Shown one piece after another: positions 1 through 6,451 of a stretch of 7,750 nucleotides of DNA. The notes beneath the pieces are model-generated. The model had not been told where the DNA came from, ran no database searches, and saw only the letters and a program-made list of their open reading frames with translations. Numbering within the stretch: position 1 is the stretch's first letter; every line of letters starts with the position of its first letter. Made by a program: the position numbers and the translations under genes. The stretch is from an uncultured Clostridia bacterium (GTDB lineage: Bacteria; Bacillota; Clostridia; Oscillospirales; Acutalibacteraceae): assembly GCA_937875885.1 (NCBI GenBank), contig CALEIO010000187.1:1-7750 (forward strand). Reading direction: 5' to 3'.

Positions 1-127
1 TGAAAATCCCGTCCTCCGCATTGTACGATGCGGGGATGCTGTGTGCCAAGAATGCACCCAACTCAGGGATAATCACGCAGTTGTGCTGCGCGATAAGCTT
101 CGATGTATATTTAACCAAATTTTCCAC
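1..127 (-). CDS. Start of an HU-like (HU-CCDC81/SPOR-type) protein, Bacteroidales, cut by the window edge
   Basis: Only the first 42 codons are present; the gene continues past position 1. I place the start at a GTG (127-125) because an in-frame TAA lies at 139-137 and no ATG occurs in the visible frame. The protein begins MENLVKYTSKLIAQHN and then carries CVIIPELGAFLAH and IPASYNAEDGIF. This resembles the N-terminus of the Bacteroidetes HU-like domain proteins that read roughly NDCVIVPGLGGFVAH...PA.Y, often followed by a membrane segment and a C-terminal SPOR (peptidoglycan-binding) domain. Any SPOR domain would lie outside the window. From the family, the likely role is in the cell envelope or in DNA binding; nothing visible here decides which. 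The gene runs in the same direction as the ClpC fragment but is separated from it by a terminator and has its own promoter candidate. The family call rests on recognising the motif in a short fragment. Confidence 0.6.
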   Translation of the reverse strand, partial: MENLVKYTSKLIAQHNCVIIPELGAFLAHSIPASYNAEDGIF

Positions 128-131
128 GAAG

Positions 132-163
132 CAAATTTAATAAAAAATACTGCCTGTTGCAAA
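132..163 (-). promoter_or_regulatory. Candidate Bacteroidetes-type promoter for the HU-like gene
   Basis: On the minus strand there is TTTG (163-160), a 20-base spacer, then TAAATTTG (139-132). This matches the Bacteroidetes primary sigma factor pattern TTTG (-33) and TAnnTTTG (-7) with usual spacing. The -7 box ends only 4 bases before the GTG start, so the transcript would have almost no leader. The region is AT-rich, so chance matches are possible. Confidence 0.4.
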
Positions 164-230
164 AACTTTATGGAAAATATTCTTCAAATAAGTTCTGTTT
201 CTTCAGTTTCATGATTATGACTATGATAAA

Positions 231-261
231 GGCCCAAGAGTTGCGTTTGCGCTCTTGGGCC
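231..261 (-). terminator. Hairpin terminator after the ClpC fragment
   Basis: A perfect 10-bp inverted repeat, GGCCCAAGAG (231-240) and CTCTTGGGCC (252-261), encloses an 11-base loop. It lies about 21 bases past the ClpC stop codon. On the minus strand it is followed by TTTATC, a short T tract; on the plus strand it is followed by TTTTATATA, so it may work both ways. It separates clpC from the HU-like gene. Confidence 0.75.
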
Positions 262-282
262 TTTTATATATTAGGTCTTAGC

Positions 283-1056
283 TTATTGCTTTACCGTGAA
301 TGTCAGCTTGTCGCTGCCTTCAGTTGCATCAACGTGGATTGTGTCACCCTGTTGCAGTGCATTGTCGAGCAGAAGCTGTGAAATCTCGTCCTCGATATAG
401 TTCTGCAAGGCGCGCTTGAGCGGTCGGGCGCCATACTGGATATCATAACCTTTGTTCGCAAGGAACGTCTTTGCTTCGGGGGTAAGCTCGATGCTGTATC
501 CCAACTCTGTCACTCTCTTTACAATCTGCGAGAGCTCAAGGTCAACGATGTTTACAATTGCATCAAGGCCAAGCTGGTCAAAGTTGATGATTTCGTCGAT
601 ACGGTTGAGGAACTCCGGTGCAAAGCGCTTGTTGAGCGCCTTCTGTATCACATCGCGTGAGTGTTCTTTGCTTCCGGCGCGTTCGTCCTTGGCAAATCCG
701 ATGCCGGCTCCGAAGTCCTTCAACTCGCGTGTACCCACGTTCGATGTCATTATGAGCACCGTGTTGCGGAAGTCTACCGTGCGGCCGTAGCTGTCGGTAA
801 GGCGTCCCTCGTCCATGACCTGAAGCAACAGGTTGAATACGTCGGTATGTGCCTTCTCAATCTCGTCGAGCAGTACAATGGAGTAGGGGCGACGGCGCAC
901 GCGCTCTGTGAGCTGTCCGCCCTCCTCATATCCTACATATCCCGGAGGCGCTCCCACAAGTCGCGATACGGTGAATTTCTCCATGTACTCGCTCATGTCG
1001 ATGCGGATGAGGGCGTCTGCGCTGCCGAACATGAACTTTGCAAGTTCCTTTGCCAT
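283..1056 (-). CDS. clpC: ClpC (Clp/HSP100 AAA+ unfoldase) C-terminal fragment, N-terminus missing
   Basis: This is 257 residues from an ATG at 1056; full ClpC proteins are over 800. ClpC is an AAA+ unfoldase that feeds proteins to the ClpP protease. The visible part is the second ATPase domain after its P-loop: pore loop GYVGYEEGG (39-47), Walker B VLLDE (61-65), sensor 1 TSN (104-106), arginine finger in FLNRID (R152) and sensor 2 GAR (209-211), then the C-terminal subdomain. The Walker A motif (GPTGVGKT in the family) should lie just before residue 2 but is absent; upstream DNA is a promoter and a ribosome binding site. The N-domain and first ATPase domain are also absent, so the product could not be a working ClpC. 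Wording such as GSADALIRIDMSEYMEKFTVSRLVGAPPGYVGYE and KDFGAGIGF is typical of Bacteroidales. Only 1 of 17 arginine codons is AGA, against 6 AGA/AGG of 10 in the GldG-like gene at 2829-4367. In-frame TTG at 1077 is a less likely start, because the AGGAGG site fits the ATG. Confidence 0.9.
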   Translation of the reverse strand: MAKELAKFMFGSADALIRIDMSEYMEKFTVSRLVGAPPGYVGYEEGGQLTERVRRRPYSIVLLDEIEKAHTDVFNLLLQVMDEGRLTDSYGRTVDFRNTVLIMTSNVGTRELKDFGAGIGFAKDERAGSKEHSRDVIQKALNKRFAPEFLNRIDEIINFDQLGLDAIVNIVDLELSQIVKRVTELGYSIELTPEAKTFLANKGYDIQYGARPLKRALQNYIEDEISQLLLDNALQQGDTIHVDATEGSDKLTFTVKQ

Positions 1057-1060
1057 AAAC
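1040..1060. other. Suspected join between Bacteroidales and Firmicutes DNA
   Basis: ClpC homology stops at codon 2 of the frame (about 1053), directly at an ATG with a Firmicutes-style ribosome binding site and promoter behind it. The shared stretch is probably TGGCAAAGGAACTTG (1055-1041 on the minus strand): in ClpC it would encode (L)AKEL after the P-loop, and in the right-hand genome it would be the MAKEL start of another gene. Such a short shared stretch is where an assembler could cross from one genome to another. This is inferred; a real recombination at the same place cannot be excluded from the sequence alone. Confidence 0.7.
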
Positions 1061-1123
1061 GATTCCTCCTGTCGCAAAGGGAATATACATTGTTATTATC
1101 GCATTTACGCCTTGATTTGTCAA
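1054..1123 (-). promoter_or_regulatory. Strong sigma-A promoter and ribosome binding site leading into the ClpC fragment
   Basis: On the minus strand, -35 TTGACA (1123-1118), a 17-base spacer, and -10 GATAAT (1100-1095) form a near-consensus promoter. Transcription would start near 1088. AGGAGGAA (1070-1063) follows, then ATG (1056-1054) after 6 bases. The set looks like the complete start region of a well-expressed Firmicutes gene whose protein begins MAKE or similar. Its own coding sequence appears to have been replaced by the ClpC tail. Confidence 0.75.
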
Positions 1124-1167
1124 CTTATAAACTAAAAAATGGTAGCCTGAAACCTGCAAAACACAAC

Positions 1168-1200
1168 AAAAAAGACCCAAAGCCGCAGCCTTGGGTCCTT
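1168..1200 (-). terminator. Rho-independent terminator of the ABC/GldG/DUF4340 operon
   Basis: On the minus strand GACCCAAGG (1197-1189), a 6-base loop CTGCGG, and CTTTGGGTC (1182-1174) form a 9-bp stem with one G-U pair, followed at once by TTTTTT (1173-1168). It starts about 27 bases after the stop codon of the last operon gene and ends the four-gene transcript before the next promoter at 1123. Confidence 0.85.
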
Positions 1201-1224
1201 GTAATATCAACTTAAACAAAAATA

Positions 1225-2829
1225 TTACTGAATATCGGTAATTTCTTTGCCGTGAGCAAGCTTTTCAATGTTCTCAATAAGAGAGGTCACATAGCTTCTG
1301 TACACATATCCGTTCTTCAGAGAATTGACCTCGGGAATAACCTTCTGTGTATCTGTGCCGTAAAGAATTACGGTGTCGCTCTTTCTGTCGGTTGTGTAGT
1401 TATAAGTGATTTTCAGCATTGCACCTGTTGTGGCAGTGCCCTTGTCCTCGCCTGCTGTTTCCATAAATGCCATATCCTCAAAGAGAATATAGAACTGGTC
1501 AGCATCAATTTCCTTGCCTGCAAGGTGAACTCTGGGCTGGTCAACAGTTGTGGTTGTGCCGTCCTCGCCTGTAACCTTAACCTCTTCTGTAGAAAGGTCA
1601 AACTTGTACTTTTTGTCCTTTGCTTCCAGCACAACCGACTCAAGTGCAGAGTAACTGGGATAGAGGACATATTCGCTTACAAGCTTTTCAAGGGAAGTGG
1701 TTGCCCACTTAACCTTATCGGCAGAGATACTGTAAACAACCTTTCCGCCCTCTTCCATCAGATAAACATTGCCATCGCTGTCTGCTTCGGATGCAAGCAG
1801 AGAAACCTTGAAAGACTTGGTTTCTCCCTCAACCTGGTTTCCAAGGCTGTCATATGCTGTTTCTGCATAGGTATAGGTTGTCTTTACTGTTGCATAAGGC
1901 TTGGAAAGACCAAACGCCTTAAGCTGTGCCTTGTCGGGATTTACACACACAACAGCATCTGTTGCAAGGCTCTTGATTGTACCGATAACCTCAGAGCCCT
2001 CTGTAGAGCTTACGGGTCTGTCATCGTGGGAAGAAAGCACATAGTAGCAGGTAAGGCTGCCCTCGGTGTTTGCTTCCATAATAATTTCTTTATCAAGATG
2101 TGTACCGCCAAGAACGATTTTATCAAAAGCCTCGTCAGAAACATCTGTTTTATCAGAGTTGATTGCTGTATCAAAAAGGTCTGTAAGCTCCATAAACAGA
2201 GAATCAACCTCATCAGATGCTACAACATATACGGTGGGGCTGTCTGCAAACTGCACGTAGCAGTGAGAAGCACCGGGTGCATCATCGCCTACAATTACTA
2301 CAGAGTAGGTATCGTCATCGTAATACACAGTAGCCTGTGCACGGGGTTTATCAAAGCCGTACTCTGCTGCATTATCTCCGCTTAAATCTGCAACCTTAAC
2401 AAAGTCAATGTTGCAAACGTCACCAACAAGCAGTGCAGGAGAGGTTTCTGCAAGATTATAACCCTCAAATTCCTCCAGGGTATAGGTTGCAGCTTCGGTT
2501 GTACCGTCACTGTTAACAGGGTTGTCAACAAGCACAGTATAGTTACCCTCTGCACTTTTCATTTCAACCTTTACAACCTGGGCAGGCAGACAATCCACCA
2601 GAGTGCCGTAGGAGTTGTTTTCAATCTCGCCTTCTTCGTTTGTGTTTATTGTTACGGTATGAAGACCGTCGCTGTTAACACCGGCAGTCATATCGATGCC
2701 GTAGTCCAGCTCTCCGGGGGTGTCATTCTGACCACCTGCGGGGATAAGAAGAATCACAGCAACGAGTACGCCGATAAGTACCAATGCAACAGCTGCAATG
2801 ATAATATTTCTTTTCATTCTTTTATTCAT
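1225..2829 (-). CDS. DUF4340 domain-containing membrane-anchored protein, last gene of the ABC operon
   Basis: This protein of 534 residues has one N-terminal membrane segment (about residues 9-30) after a basic start MNKRMKRN, and a long acidic, Thr/Ser-rich part that should face outside. There is no lipobox cysteine, so it is anchored by the segment rather than by lipid. The body has the repeated beta-rich pattern of DUF4340 proteins, including phrases such as EYGFDKPRAQATVYYDDDTY and AFGLSKPYATVKTTYTY. The family's biochemical role is unknown to me; it commonly sits beside GldG-like genes. I chose the ATG at 2829: it overlaps the upstream stop as TGATG and has AAGGAG (2844-2839) 9 bases ahead. 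A GTG at 2853 would add 8 residues but lies upstream of that ribosome binding site. The overlap suggests translational coupling, and hence that this protein is made together with the GldG-like protein and probably acts with it on the outer face of the membrane. Confidence 0.8.
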   Translation of the reverse strand: MNKRMKRNIIIAAVALVLIGVLVAVILLIPAGGQNDTPGELDYGIDMTAGVNSDGLHTVTINTNEEGEIENNSYGTLVDCLPAQVVKVEMKSAEGNYTVLVDNPVNSDGTTEAATYTLEEFEGYNLAETSPALLVGDVCNIDFVKVADLSGDNAAEYGFDKPRAQATVYYDDDTYSVVIVGDDAPGASHCYVQFADSPTVYVVASDEVDSLFMELTDLFDTAINSDKTDVSDEAFDKIVLGGTHLDKEIIMEANTEGSLTCYYVLSSHDDRPVSSTEGSEVIGTIKSLATDAVVCVNPDKAQLKAFGLSKPYATVKTTYTYAETAYDSLGNQVEGETKSFKVSLLASEADSDGNVYLMEEGGKVVYSISADKVKWATTSLEKLVSEYVLYPSYSALESVVLEAKDKKYKFDLSTEEVKVTGEDGTTTTVDQPRVHLAGKEIDADQFYILFEDMAFMETAGEDKGTATTGAMLKITYNYTTDRKSDTVILYGTDTQKVIPEVNSLKNGYVYRSYVTSLIENIEKLAHGKEITDIQ

Positions 2830-4367
2830 CAGCGGTGTCTCCTTTTGTTCCACACAATAATGCCAATCACCATAACTGCAACAGGAATGATAAAGATAAA
2901 GATAACGCCAACTGTAACCTTCTGTCCGGAGGTTACCATAATATATTCACCCTCCATATCAGCTGACTCAACAAGAATAACGGCATCGTTTTCTGTTGTG
3001 ATATTCAGCAGATTGATGAAGTATGTGATGTTATTTACGTTGCTGCTGTAATTTGAATACACCCAATCGTTCTTGAGAGCATCAAAAGAGCCCCATACAA
3101 TTACGTGAGAGCGGTCGCCGTCATCGTTTGACTTTGCAGCAGCTGCCGCACCTACAACAGGGTTACCGTCAGACTTGATGGTGTCTACGGGATTCTCTTC
3201 GGACTCTGTGGGCACAAGAATGTCTGCTGTGTCGGAAGATACAAGCAGAGGAGTTGCAATTTCTTCGTCTGTAATCTCAACAGGCATACAGTAGGGCATC
3301 AGCACAGAAAGAGCCATATTCTGAAGATTCTCTGTGTAGCTGCCATCGTAGTAATCCATAAGAGGGAAAAGGTTTGCTGCATTGTTGCCCATAGACATAG
3401 CTCTGGACATATCATTTTCGCTAACATAACCTGTAGTTACCTTCATGCCCCACTGCTCCAGAAGCAGCTCAAGGTTGGGCATTGCTTCGGTCTGGTCGTA
3501 AGGAACATAGAACAGAGTCTTGCCGTAATCTCCGCCGTTTTCCAGCCACTTTGCAAGAGCATCTGCAGCTTCTGCAGTAAGGTCTACAGAGGGAGCCATC
3601 ATAAGGATAACATCTGCATCCTCGGGGGGAGTTTCTGTAAGCAGGTTGACATTTTCTACCACATAAGCATTATCCTCAAGGAAATAAGGAATATATGTGC
3701 AGTAGCTGTAATATGCGGAATTTTCGTTAAAGAATTCGCCGTTACCTGTAGAAAGTGCAACCTTGAATGTCTTTTCTGCAGTTACCTTCTGTAAGGTAGT
3801 AAGAACAGTCTGTTCAATGTACTGACCGCCGATAATAAGTTCATAGTTCTGGTCATAGGTCTGGGCAAAAACCTCGTAGATTCCCACACCCTGATACTTG
3901 CCTGTTTCAGGATCCTCGATAATGAGGAAATTGTCGGACTTTGTCCAGTCAATATCGGGGTAAACCTCGGACATTGCCTTAACTGACGTGGAAACAATAT
4001 CCATATGCTCCACGTTCACCTTATCGTATCTGCCCATCTGAGCAAGCAGACGATTAACCTGATAGCCAAACTGGCTGTCGATGTTCTGAATCTCACTCTC
4101 GGTAAGAAGAACCTTGATGTTTACATCCTTTTCCAGATATCCAAGGTATTCCTTGGTAACAGGATTCAGAGAATATGCATTGTTGGATGTCCAGTCCCCC
4201 TGAAGTCCGGGGAACTTGTTGACAAGGGCCATTGCCAGCACGTTAACACCGGCAAAAACAAGTATAAAAAGTAAGATAAAAGCTGTGTTGAGAAGTTTTC
4301 TGTTTCTTGTGCTCATACGGGCATAGGACACTGACTTCTCAACCTTGTTTTCTGTGTTGTTATTCAT
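2829..4367 (-). CDS. GldG-like ABC transporter auxiliary protein
   Basis: This protein of 512 residues has membrane segments near each end: about residues 27-49 (KLLNTAFILLFILVFAGVNV) and about 484-506, followed by a basic tail NKRRHR. Between them is a large domain predicted outside the cell. It matches the GldG / ABC_transp_aux layout: an N-terminal segment, a region with YSLNPVTKEYLGYLEKDVNIKVL, then a domain with TFKVALSTGNGE and DADVILMMAPSVDLTAEAADALAKWLENGG. In Bacteroidetes, GldG works with GldA and GldF in gliding and secretion; in Firmicutes the role is undefined. The start is firm: AGGAGGTG (4382-4375) lies 7 bases before the ATG and touches the stop codon of the permease gene (TAAAGGAGG), so translation is probably coupled. 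Its stop overlaps the start of the DUF4340 gene. I infer that it forms an extracytoplasmic part of the exporter complex. Confidence 0.85.
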   Translation of the reverse strand: MNNNTENKVEKSVSYARMSTRNRKLLNTAFILLFILVFAGVNVLAMALVNKFPGLQGDWTSNNAYSLNPVTKEYLGYLEKDVNIKVLLTESEIQNIDSQFGYQVNRLLAQMGRYDKVNVEHMDIVSTSVKAMSEVYPDIDWTKSDNFLIIEDPETGKYQGVGIYEVFAQTYDQNYELIIGGQYIEQTVLTTLQKVTAEKTFKVALSTGNGEFFNENSAYYSYCTYIPYFLEDNAYVVENVNLLTETPPEDADVILMMAPSVDLTAEAADALAKWLENGGDYGKTLFYVPYDQTEAMPNLELLLEQWGMKVTTGYVSENDMSRAMSMGNNAANLFPLMDYYDGSYTENLQNMALSVLMPYCMPVEITDEEIATPLLVSSDTADILVPTESEENPVDTIKSDGNPVVGAAAAAKSNDDGDRSHVIVWGSFDALKNDWVYSNYSSNVNNITYFINLLNITTENDAVILVESADMEGEYIMVTSGQKVTVGVIFIFIIPVAVMVIGIIVWNKRRHR

Positions 4368-4382
4368 AAGTCAGCACCTCCT

Positions 4383-5120
4383 TTAAGCCCAACGCTTCTT
4401 GTCCAGCACTCTGCCTGTAAGGAAGAGGAACAAGCCGATCCAGGTAAGATAGAACACCAGGTCGGCAGGGTTGAACATACCATTGATAAAATTCATATAG
4501 TGGGTTGTAAGGGAAAGCTTATCAAGCACAATAAACTTGTACTCTACCTGGAACAAAGAATAGATAAAATTCTTTACAGAGCCAAGCACAGAATCGTAAA
4601 TCATAAAGAAAAGACCTGTACCAAGACCAACAACCGCAGCAATAATCTGATACTCTGTAAGTGAAGAGTAGAAAAGATTTATTGCAAGGATTGCCGCACC
4701 AAGCATTACGCTGCCGATAAGACCTGCAAAAAGCTTACCCCAGGCGATTGTAACACCTGCAACCGTAACCTGCAGCACAAAAGCATACAGGAAATACACC
4801 ATATTACAGATAAGGTAAAGAGCCATTGCGCTCATATACTTGCCCAGCACAATCTCCCAGATTTTTACGGGAGCTGTAAGCAAAGCCTGGTCTGTTTTCT
4901 GACGTTTTTCTTCTGCAAAAGATTTCATTGTCACAAGGGGAAGCAGGAAGAAAACTACATAAAGCATACTGTTAATTACATCCACAAGGCTGTTGTAAGC
5001 ACTCTGAAAACATACAAGCCAGAAGAAGAAACCTGAAAGCAACAGGTACATACCCAGAACAATATAGCCGAGAGTATTGGTAAAGTAAGATGTAAAATCC
5101 TTTTTGAAAATAGCCAGCAT
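4383..5120 (-). CDS. ABC-2 type transporter permease (GldF-like)
   Basis: This protein of 245 residues has about six membrane segments (roughly 18-38, 50-68, 95-118, 128-151, 158-175 and 219-237), the usual size and layout for a GldF-like ABC-2 permease. Between segments 2 and 3 lies FAEEKRQKTDQALLTAPVKIWEIVLGK, which fits the conserved cytoplasmic stretch of this family (EE+R..T...LLT.PV) that contacts the ATPase. The N-terminus MLAIFKKDFTSYF is also typical. It would form the membrane channel, probably as a dimer, energised by the upstream ATPase. The ATG overlaps the ATPase stop codon as TGATG, and AAAGGAGG (5137-5130) sits 9 bases ahead inside the end of the ATPase gene. The substrate cannot be read from the sequence. 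Confidence 0.9.
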   Translation of the reverse strand: MLAIFKKDFTSYFTNTLGYIVLGMYLLLSGFFFWLVCFQSAYNSLVDVINSMLYVVFFLLPLVTMKSFAEEKRQKTDQALLTAPVKIWEIVLGKYMSAMALYLICNMVYFLYAFVLQVTVAGVTIAWGKLFAGLIGSVMLGAAILAINLFYSSLTEYQIIAAVVGLGTGLFFMIYDSVLGSVKNFIYSLFQVEYKFIVLDKLSLTTHYMNFINGMFNPADLVFYLTWIGLFLFLTGRVLDKKRWA

Positions 5121-6091
5121 CAGTTTTCTCCTCCTTTCTTCTTTCCTGTGCGCTCAACTGTGGTTGTGCCTGTAAGGCGGAGGAAGGATTCCTCCAGAGT
5201 AAGTCCTGCATCCTTCATCTCAAGGATGGGACAATCTGCCTTTGCAAGTGCTCTGAATACACCGCGGCGGATGTCGCAGCTCTTTTTGTATTCAATGTCG
5301 TACTGATAAATATTATCGCTTTCCTGCAGGCTTCTGCGGACTTTTGTTACACCGTCCACATCACCGAGGATGGTAAGCACAGCAGAAGAAGATCCCTCAA
5401 CAGTAACAGAAAGCTTCTTTACATCTGCAGTAAGAGTAGAAATTTCATCAGCCTTTGCGTCTGCTGTAATCTGTCCGTTGGAGATAACCACGATTCTGTC
5501 ACAGATTGCAGCAACCTCGGAAAGCACGTGAGAAGAAAAGATAACTGTGTGCTTCTTGCCAAGACTCTTGATGAGGGAGCGCATCTCGATAATCTGTCTG
5601 GGGTCAAGACCTACAGTAGGCTCGTCCAGCACAAGCACGGGGGGATTACCCACAAGTGCCTGGGCAAAACCTACTCTCTGCTTGTAACCTTTGGAAAGAT
5701 TGCGGATAACACGGTCTTTGATATCTTCAATCTTAACAAGCTTCATTATCTCCTCGATATGCTCTTTCTTGGGAAGCTTTACCTTTTTGAGTCCGTAGAT
5801 AAACTCCAGATACTCCTTAACTGTCATATCAAGATACAGCGGAGGTAACTCGGGAAGATATCCGATTTTTGACCTTGCTTCCATAGGGTTGTCCAGAATG
5901 TCGTATCCGTCAATCTTAACACTTCCCTCTGTAGCAGAAAGGTAACCTGTAATAATATTCATTGTTGTGGATTTACCTGCACCGTTAGGACCCAGGAAAC
6001 CTACAATTTCGCCTTTTTCAGCAGAAAAACTGACACCTTTTACCGCGGCAAGGTTGCCGTAGTTTTTTACAATGCCTTTTACTTCTACCAT
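5120..6091 (-). CDS. ABC transporter ATP-binding protein (GldA/ABC-2 exporter type)
   Basis: This complete ABC ATPase has 323 residues. Visible motifs in order are Walker A GPNGAGKST (34-42), GYLPELPPLY around the Q-loop (77-86, with Glu where many ABC proteins have Gln, as is common in this subfamily), signature LSKGYKQR (132-139), Walker B VLVLDEPT (152-159), D-loop GLDP (161-164) and the H-loop histidine in SSHVL (H188). About 110 residues follow the core, as in drug- and GldA-type exporters, ending in a basic tail KKKGGEN. It should power the adjacent permease from the cytoplasm. It is the first gene of the four-gene operon. The ATG at 6091 has AAGGAG (6107-6102) 10 bases ahead. I see no consensus promoter; TATACT (6162-6157, minus) is a weak -10 candidate without a good -35. 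Confidence 0.95.
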   Translation of the reverse strand: MVEVKGIVKNYGNLAAVKGVSFSAEKGEIVGFLGPNGAGKSTTMNIITGYLSATEGSVKIDGYDILDNPMEARSKIGYLPELPPLYLDMTVKEYLEFIYGLKKVKLPKKEHIEEIMKLVKIEDIKDRVIRNLSKGYKQRVGFAQALVGNPPVLVLDEPTVGLDPRQIIEMRSLIKSLGKKHTVIFSSHVLSEVAAICDRIVVISNGQITADAKADEISTLTADVKKLSVTVEGSSSAVLTILGDVDGVTKVRRSLQESDNIYQYDIEYKKSCDIRRGVFRALAKADCPILEMKDAGLTLEESFLRLTGTTTVERTGKKKGGEN

Positions 6092-6451
6092 CCTATGCTC
6101 ACTCCTTATGAGTTTGATTATAAACTTCGGGATTCAAACCGAACACAACTTAATAAAGTATAATCGCAGCAAAAGTTCTGCGCTACCGTGTACGTAAAAA
6201 AATCATAATGTCGTCACATTTTTTCAGAAAGACAACACTATTTGCAAAGCAGGCAGATTACTCTATTCCCGTTGTGATTGCATCCTCTGAAAGCTCTGCT
6301 TTTTCTCAAATTTTTTCTGATTTGTAAATAAGTATACTTTCTCATAATACAGATAATATTAATTATAGCAAAATATCTGTTCATTTCAATAGAAAAAGAA
6401 AATTTCAATCACCAAAAAACAAAAAATTCATATAAAAAGGAGTTTTAACAA
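6092..6451. other. AT-rich divergent intergenic region (360 bases)
   Basis: This lies between the minus-strand ABC operon and plus-strand spoVAE. It holds the ribosome binding site of the ATPase (6102-6107), a weak minus-strand -10 candidate TATACT (6162-6157), a small hairpin TTCGG/CCGAA (6126-6143), a sigma-G-like promoter (6332-6361) and the spoVAE ribosome binding site AAAAGGAG (6435-6442). I see no convincing ORF, riboswitch, terminator or tRNA. Confidence 0.5.
6332..6361 (+). promoter_or_regulatory. Possible sigma-G (forespore) promoter of spoVAE
   Basis: GTATA (6332-6336) fits the sigma-G -35 pattern GHATR exactly, and AATATTA (6355-6361), 18 bases on, fits the -10 pattern CATWHTA in 6 of 7 positions. 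A perfect -10 match, CATAATA (6343-6349), also occurs but has no well-placed -35. spoVA genes are sigma-G controlled in Bacillus, which makes this plausible, but the region is AT-rich and the match could be chance. Confidence 0.4.

Noticed and set aside
169..213. Small minus-strand ORF, MKLKKQNLFEEYFP
   Set aside because: 14 codons, no ribosome binding site of note, and it sits between the clpC terminator and the HU-like gene promoter; no support beyond an ATG and a stop.
231..1200. The two terminators (231-261 and 1168-1200) share CCCAAG/CTTGGG in their stems
   Set aside because: Considered as a repeat that could have promoted recombination, but loops and flanks differ and GC-rich stems of this sort are common in terminators.
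661..1215. Plus-strand frame of 184 codons opposite the ClpC fragment
   Set aside because: Antisense shadow of clpC that continues through the promoter and terminator region; no domain seen.
926..1219. Minus-strand frame of 97 codons overlapping the ClpC fragment in another frame
   Set aside because: It runs through the terminator, promoter and the well-matched ClpC frame, and its translation has no recognisable similarity.
1252..2385. Long plus-strand reading frame (377 codons) opposite the DUF4340 gene
   Set aside because: It is antisense to a well-supported gene, its translation is rich in Cys with no recognisable domain, and there is no good ribosome binding site. It arises from the codon use of the minus-strand gene.
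1225..4367. GldG-like genes as evidence that the right-hand segment is also Bacteroidetes or a gliding organism
   Set aside because: GldG/DUF4340 pairs are also found in Clostridia; the SpoVAE gene, promoter style and strong Shine-Dalgarno sites point to a Firmicute.
6121..6143. Minus-strand CGGTTTGAATCCCG resembles the T-arm of a tRNA
   Set aside because: No matching acceptor, D or anticodon arms are found in the 60 bases upstream, and there is no properly paired 3' end; the resemblance is a short chance hairpin.
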